DNA of 64,000 nucleotides, from assembly GCA_018697195.1 (NCBI GenBank), contig CM031870.1, positions 12,877,400 through 12,941,399 of the forward strand, in the 5' to 3' direction. Below the pieces are notes generated by a model. It ran no database searches. It was not told the DNA's origin and was given only the letters and a program-made list of their open reading frames with translations. Within the stretch, counting starts at the first letter, position 1. Each line of letters starts with the position of its first letter. Source of the stretch: Certhia americana (lineage: Eukaryota; Chordata; Aves; Passeriformes; Certhiidae). A program made the position numbers and the translations under genes. Shown here one piece after another: positions 60,398 to 64,000 of the stretch.

Positions 60398-62939
60398 AGA
60401 GGCCAGACCTGCACAGATGTGGGTTCACCAAGCTATTACACAACAGATAGGAGAGATGTTCTCTTTCTTATTTTGCAAGCCCAATCCCTTCCTGATGACA
60501 TCACCATATTTTGTTGGTTTGGGTTTTTTGGGAGGGTTTTTTTGGGTGGTTTTGGTTTTTTAGGTTTGGTTTTTTTTCTTTGCTGCACATCAAGGCTACA
60601 ATTTTGGCAAACCATCAGAGAGGACTCCAGCATCTTTTTCCTGAGCTGTAATAGCTAGTTTAAGTACAGCCTCCTCTGTTTTAAATCATATTTCCCTATC
60701 CAGGTCACCCTCTTTATCTACACTGAAAGGATTGACCTTCTGTTTTTCCATTTGTAGCACTGAGAGCTGCAAACAGCAAAGTTCCACAGAGTACATCAGA
60801 TACCCTCTCAGCAGGCTCCTGCAGTGATGGAGCATCATTTGACTTTTTGGTCAAAAGCTAAAACTGTGCAACTGTAACAGCAGAGTTTTGGTCCCTAATC
60901 CTGGGGTACAGTTCTTCGTTATACTCTTCCTTCCCCTGTCACAGTGACTTCAAGTCAAGCTGCTGGGTGGACACAATTCAATTAGGATCTAGCTGAAGAT
61001 AGTTAAAACAGAGAGTATTCCAGTCAGTGCCATTTATTTTACTCCTTTCACTAGGATCAAGCAGAGATAGGGGAGCAGACTGTGCCAGCTCTGTGCTCTC
61101 CAGAGACTTTTGCACATGGCCGGGAGGATCCCAGCTATGGATTTATGGAAAGCAATACAGCAAAATGTGCATTGCAGCTGCTCATCCAGAAAGCTTTTAG
61201 ACATCCCTCAATAGTTGAGCAGCTCAGTGCCTTTATTAATAGTAGAAATGTATTTATCAAAATTCATGGGTCAGCACTGTTAAAGCCCCTTAAATCCAAT
61301 TTGCACAGGCCACCATTATTTATTTTTCCAGGTTGTTGCCTCAAAGAGGGATCCTTCCAGAATATAATCCAGACTTCTCCACAGGCCTGTTTGAAACACT
61401 GTAGGAAATACAATCTCCAGAACAGGGTCTTTCTCTTTTGTTTTTCCTGATGAAGGGCTATGTTCAGGACACATGGACCAAAGAGCAAGAAGCAGAAGTG
61501 GTCAGCCCTGACCATCACAGGGACACTGACAGCACGTTCAGAGTGTCAGACTCAGACAGAAGCCCTGACCCCAGCACAGCCATGGTCTCTCAGGCTTCAG
61601 CACAGACAGAACCCCATCATGTGGTTTCCTGAATCCTTCAGCTTCTCCAGCTTCAGCCCCAACTCTAGCTCTGTAGCCAAAAGTAGATGCTCCCTGGCCC
61701 AAACTCTCCCCTTGTGAGGCTGCAAGGATGCTTAGCCAAAGGGAAAAGGAGCAGCCCAGACAGTCACTAAGCCAATGACATTTTCATGTCCCCTTGTGTT
61801 TAGAGCAGCTGTCAGTCTGGAGGTGCCATATCCTACAGCATCCATCCAGTTACAGTGAACACTGGAATGCTTTTCTTGGAAACAAGCTCCCAAGGGACTC
61901 ATGGGACCCAAGCTGTGAAAAAAATAGGTATCGTAACACATTCTGGATTTGACTTTGCGTTGTGTTAGATAAGTTTAATTTATGCTCAGGTCTTTGACAT
62001 TGAATGTAATTTTTTTTCTCTTTTAAGAGGAGAATAACTAGAAACAGCATTTCAAGAAAGTAATTCATAAGGGCTGATTGGAGATGAGCTGATACCTTTA
62101 AAAGTGGAGTTGAAGAGTGAATTAATGTAGAATGGGGACAGAAGGGTCTGTTTGTTTTCCTTTTAGAAGGAGAGCTCTGAAAATCCAAGGATAGTATCAT
62201 ACAGGGGCAAACGGAAATGAGCAAGCAATGAGCAAATTGAAGCTGGAAATCAACAGAATAGTTCTTTCCCATCCCTTGAGCTTTATGTTCTCAAGATTCT
62301 GGGCTGACTTCAGGGAAGTCTTCTAAATCAAATGAGGACATTGCCAGCTTTGAGCATACAGCCTGCTCTGACTGGGATTTTGGTGATGTCAGAGTTCCTA
62401 GAAAATGGCAGGCACTTCCCCAGGGGATTTCCTTCCCATGCCTCAGGAATTTATTACAAGCAGCAAAGGTTTTGAGCTCCAGAAGTAGAAACTCTATCTC
62501 CAGGGAGCTTGTGGTTCACTGAAAACAGGTCTGAAATCCTCAACTAAGCTGACGAGTAAGGGAGTGGTGGGATTTTTGCCTGAGCAAAGACTCCAAGATT
62601 GTCCCCAAGCTGCATTTTTTCTGCTGGGCAACACATCAGAGGTATCCCAAGGAAAAAGCAGGTATAAGAAAGTCCTAGACTCTTTTGAAATCAGCTGAAA
62701 AATCAGAGAATGAGTTGACCATGCCTCTGAAAGACATCTCCCGTGAGTCTTATGAACATGGCAGATACGTGAGAGAAGAGAAGGCAATCGGGCGTTGAGG
62801 AACGAGTATTAAATCACACATCAGTTGAAGGGCTGAGCCTCCCCGGTCTGAGCGGGGACGCGGTGGGCTGCCCGGTTATCACCGAGGCATGTGAATGTTT
62901 GTGATTTCACCTTAAACCGATCTCAAACTACCACTTTCC
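60398..62939. other. Intergenic region upstream of the distal CpG island
   Basis: No supported gene was found. A T/G-rich simple repeat with GGTTTGGGTTTTTTGGG-type units occupies 60509-60582. The rest is unique-looking sequence; the open frames at 61082-61450 (+) and 61850-62272 (-) have no recognisable motif. Confidence 0.5.
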
Positions 62940-63600
62940 TGGGCCTTCACGGCGCTGAGAAGCCCACCCAGGAGCACCACCGGCACCATGCCAGGGCTAC
63001 TCTCCCGCTGTGACCGGGATGCTACGGTGGGGGGGCTCATCCCGAAGGCGCCATCCCGGGGGCCCCAGGGTGGAGAGGGGCGGAGCAGCTCAGGTGGGAG
63101 CGGCGGCATCCGCTCGGTCCCATCAGGTGTTCGGTCCGGGGCAGCGGGGGGGGCGGGCCCGGGGGCGGGCTCCGGGGCGGGGAGGGGCGGGCGGCGGATA
63201 GCGGCGGCTGCGGCGGGCGGCGCGCACGGCTGCTGCAGGGCGGGCTTGGCGGGCGGCGCGGGAGGGGGCAGCGGGCGGGCGGCCCATGGCCGGGGCAGCC
63301 GTGCTCGCCCCTTTGCGCGTGCTGTGCTGCTGCAGCGCTGCGCTGCAGCTGCAGCGCATGGCGATGCGCCGGCCGCGCCAACCGCCACCGGCCCGGTGAG
63401 TCCCGGCGGGGCGGGAGAGGGGCGATGGGTGGCGGCACGACGGAGGGGGCTCGGGGGGAAAGACTGGCGGCGGGGGAAAGCCGAGGGTGACGTTGAGGGG
63501 CGCCCAGGAGCTGGCCCGGGTCCGCAGCTGGCCGCGTGGTATCTGCAGCGACTTTGGGGTGGCTTGTTCTTTCCCGAAGGCGTCGGGGGATCTTGAGATA
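62940..63600 (+). promoter_or_regulatory. CpG-island promoter of the downstream gene
   Basis: This stretch is very G+C- and CpG-rich with repeated GGGCGGG (GC box) motifs around 63150-63290 and no TATA box. It surrounds a short coding exon with a consensus donor, so it most likely drives a + strand housekeeping-type gene. Long frames on both strands here are an effect of base composition. Confidence 0.75.
63286..63395 (+). CDS. TMEM8A: Probable first coding exon of TMEM8A (PGAP6), partial
   Basis: An ATG at 63286 opens 36 codons plus two bases before the donor CG|GTGAGT at 63396. The peptide begins MAGAAVLAPLRVLCCCSAAL and ends in RRPRQPPPAR: a basic residue, a hydrophobic/Cys-rich core and a Pro/Arg-rich region, like a signal peptide. 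TMEM8A/PGAP6 is a GPI-specific phospholipase A2 with an N-terminal signal sequence and C-terminal membrane segments. In chicken it lies just downstream of alphaA in the same orientation. The gene name rests on synteny, because no conserved domain is in the window; further exons lie beyond 64,000. An in-frame ATG further upstream (62988) is less likely. Confidence 0.5.
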
Positions 63601-64000
63601 CCCGGAGACAGCGCTTGTGCGCACTGCGGAGCTGTGAGAGGTCAGGACAATATCAGGGGGTACCGACTATGTTTGCAGCGGTGTTTTCCTTGGGTTCGCC
63701 TTGTGTTAAGGTACGTATTCCAGAGCATGCAGACGCAATGGATGGGGGCGGTGGATTGGGGAGGCGGTGGGCTGGGTCAGCAGGGGATTGTGACCCCCCG
63801 GAGCTGCTGTGCATTGGAGAGTTTGTGGAAGGTGAGGCGTTTACCGCTAACCCGTCCCGGAGTCGGCTCGTTCTGCCATGTGATAGGGTGGTTATTGCAC
63901 CTTACAGTCCGAGGCGTGATGTTCTCGGGGGAGACGGCTGTGAGTGGGCCCGTGCCCGGCCACCATTGCTCTGGCAATCCTGCGCACGTGGGTTACCCAG
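63601..64000 (+). other. Start of intron 1 of the downstream gene
   Basis: This stretch follows the donor at 63396 and shows no second exon that I can identify. It contains G-rich unique sequence and an AAGGTACGT donor-like word at 63710-63718 of unknown significance. Confidence 0.4.

Noticed and set aside
63037..63624. Long frames on both strands of the distal CpG island, including an ATG at 62988 (+)
   Set aside because: Low stop density from high G+C explains them. The short exon from 63286 with a consensus donor is the more economical model.

Overview
This window is the alpha-globin locus of a bird. The evidence is a three-gene alpha-type cluster (embryonic pi/zeta, alphaD, alphaA) on the + strand, the neighbouring NPRL3 gene on the - strand, vertebrate split genes with GT-AG introns, CpG-island promoters, and CR1-type LINE fragments as the recognisable interspersed repeats. 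The species cannot be fixed from sequence reading alone; a songbird or another neoavian is plausible. No prokaryotic, plasmid, CRISPR or viral gene content was seen.

Layout. Positions 1-41,926 hold NPRL3 (- strand). I reconstructed all 13 coding exons; they join in frame to 569 codons plus a stop, matching the mammalian protein length as I recall it. One of its introns contains the best candidate for the distal globin enhancer (27,373-27,650): two inverted NF-E2/MARE sites, a third MARE, two GATA sites, E-boxes and a CACCC box, in an order resembling mammalian HS-40 (the major regulatory element, MRE). The NPRL3 CpG-island promoter (about 41,750-42,110) is flanked by two minisatellites. Positions 42,947-47,180 are intergenic with one CR1 piece. 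The globin genes follow in developmental order: pi/HBZ (47,419-49,329), alphaD (51,786-52,598) and alphaA (54,825-55,502), each with three exons, intact heme-binding histidines and an AATAAA signal. AlphaD intron 2 starts with GC instead of GT and is filled with a G-rich repeat. A GATA/CACCC cluster 0.7 kb downstream of alphaA matches the expected place of the avian alphaA 3' enhancer. Positions 56,400-62,900 hold no convincing gene; they carry an orphan CCAAT/TATA arrangement, three CR1-type elements of different ages and T/G-rich simple repeats. A CpG island at about 62,940-63,600 contains a short signal-peptide-like coding exon with a good splice donor, most simply the first exon of TMEM8A (PGAP6), the known downstream neighbour in chicken.

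How it works together (family knowledge plus inference): the intronic NPRL3 enhancer binds NF-E2/small Maf, GATA1 and TAL1 in red cells and activates the globin promoters in cis. Pi serves primitive erythroid cells, while alphaD and alphaA provide the minor and major alpha chains of definitive hemoglobin. NPRL3 itself is a housekeeping GATOR1 subunit unrelated to globin function. I found no new multi-gene system here; the items most worth checking are regulatory and structural (the enhancer, the GC-AG intron, the minisatellites, the orphan promoter-like site).
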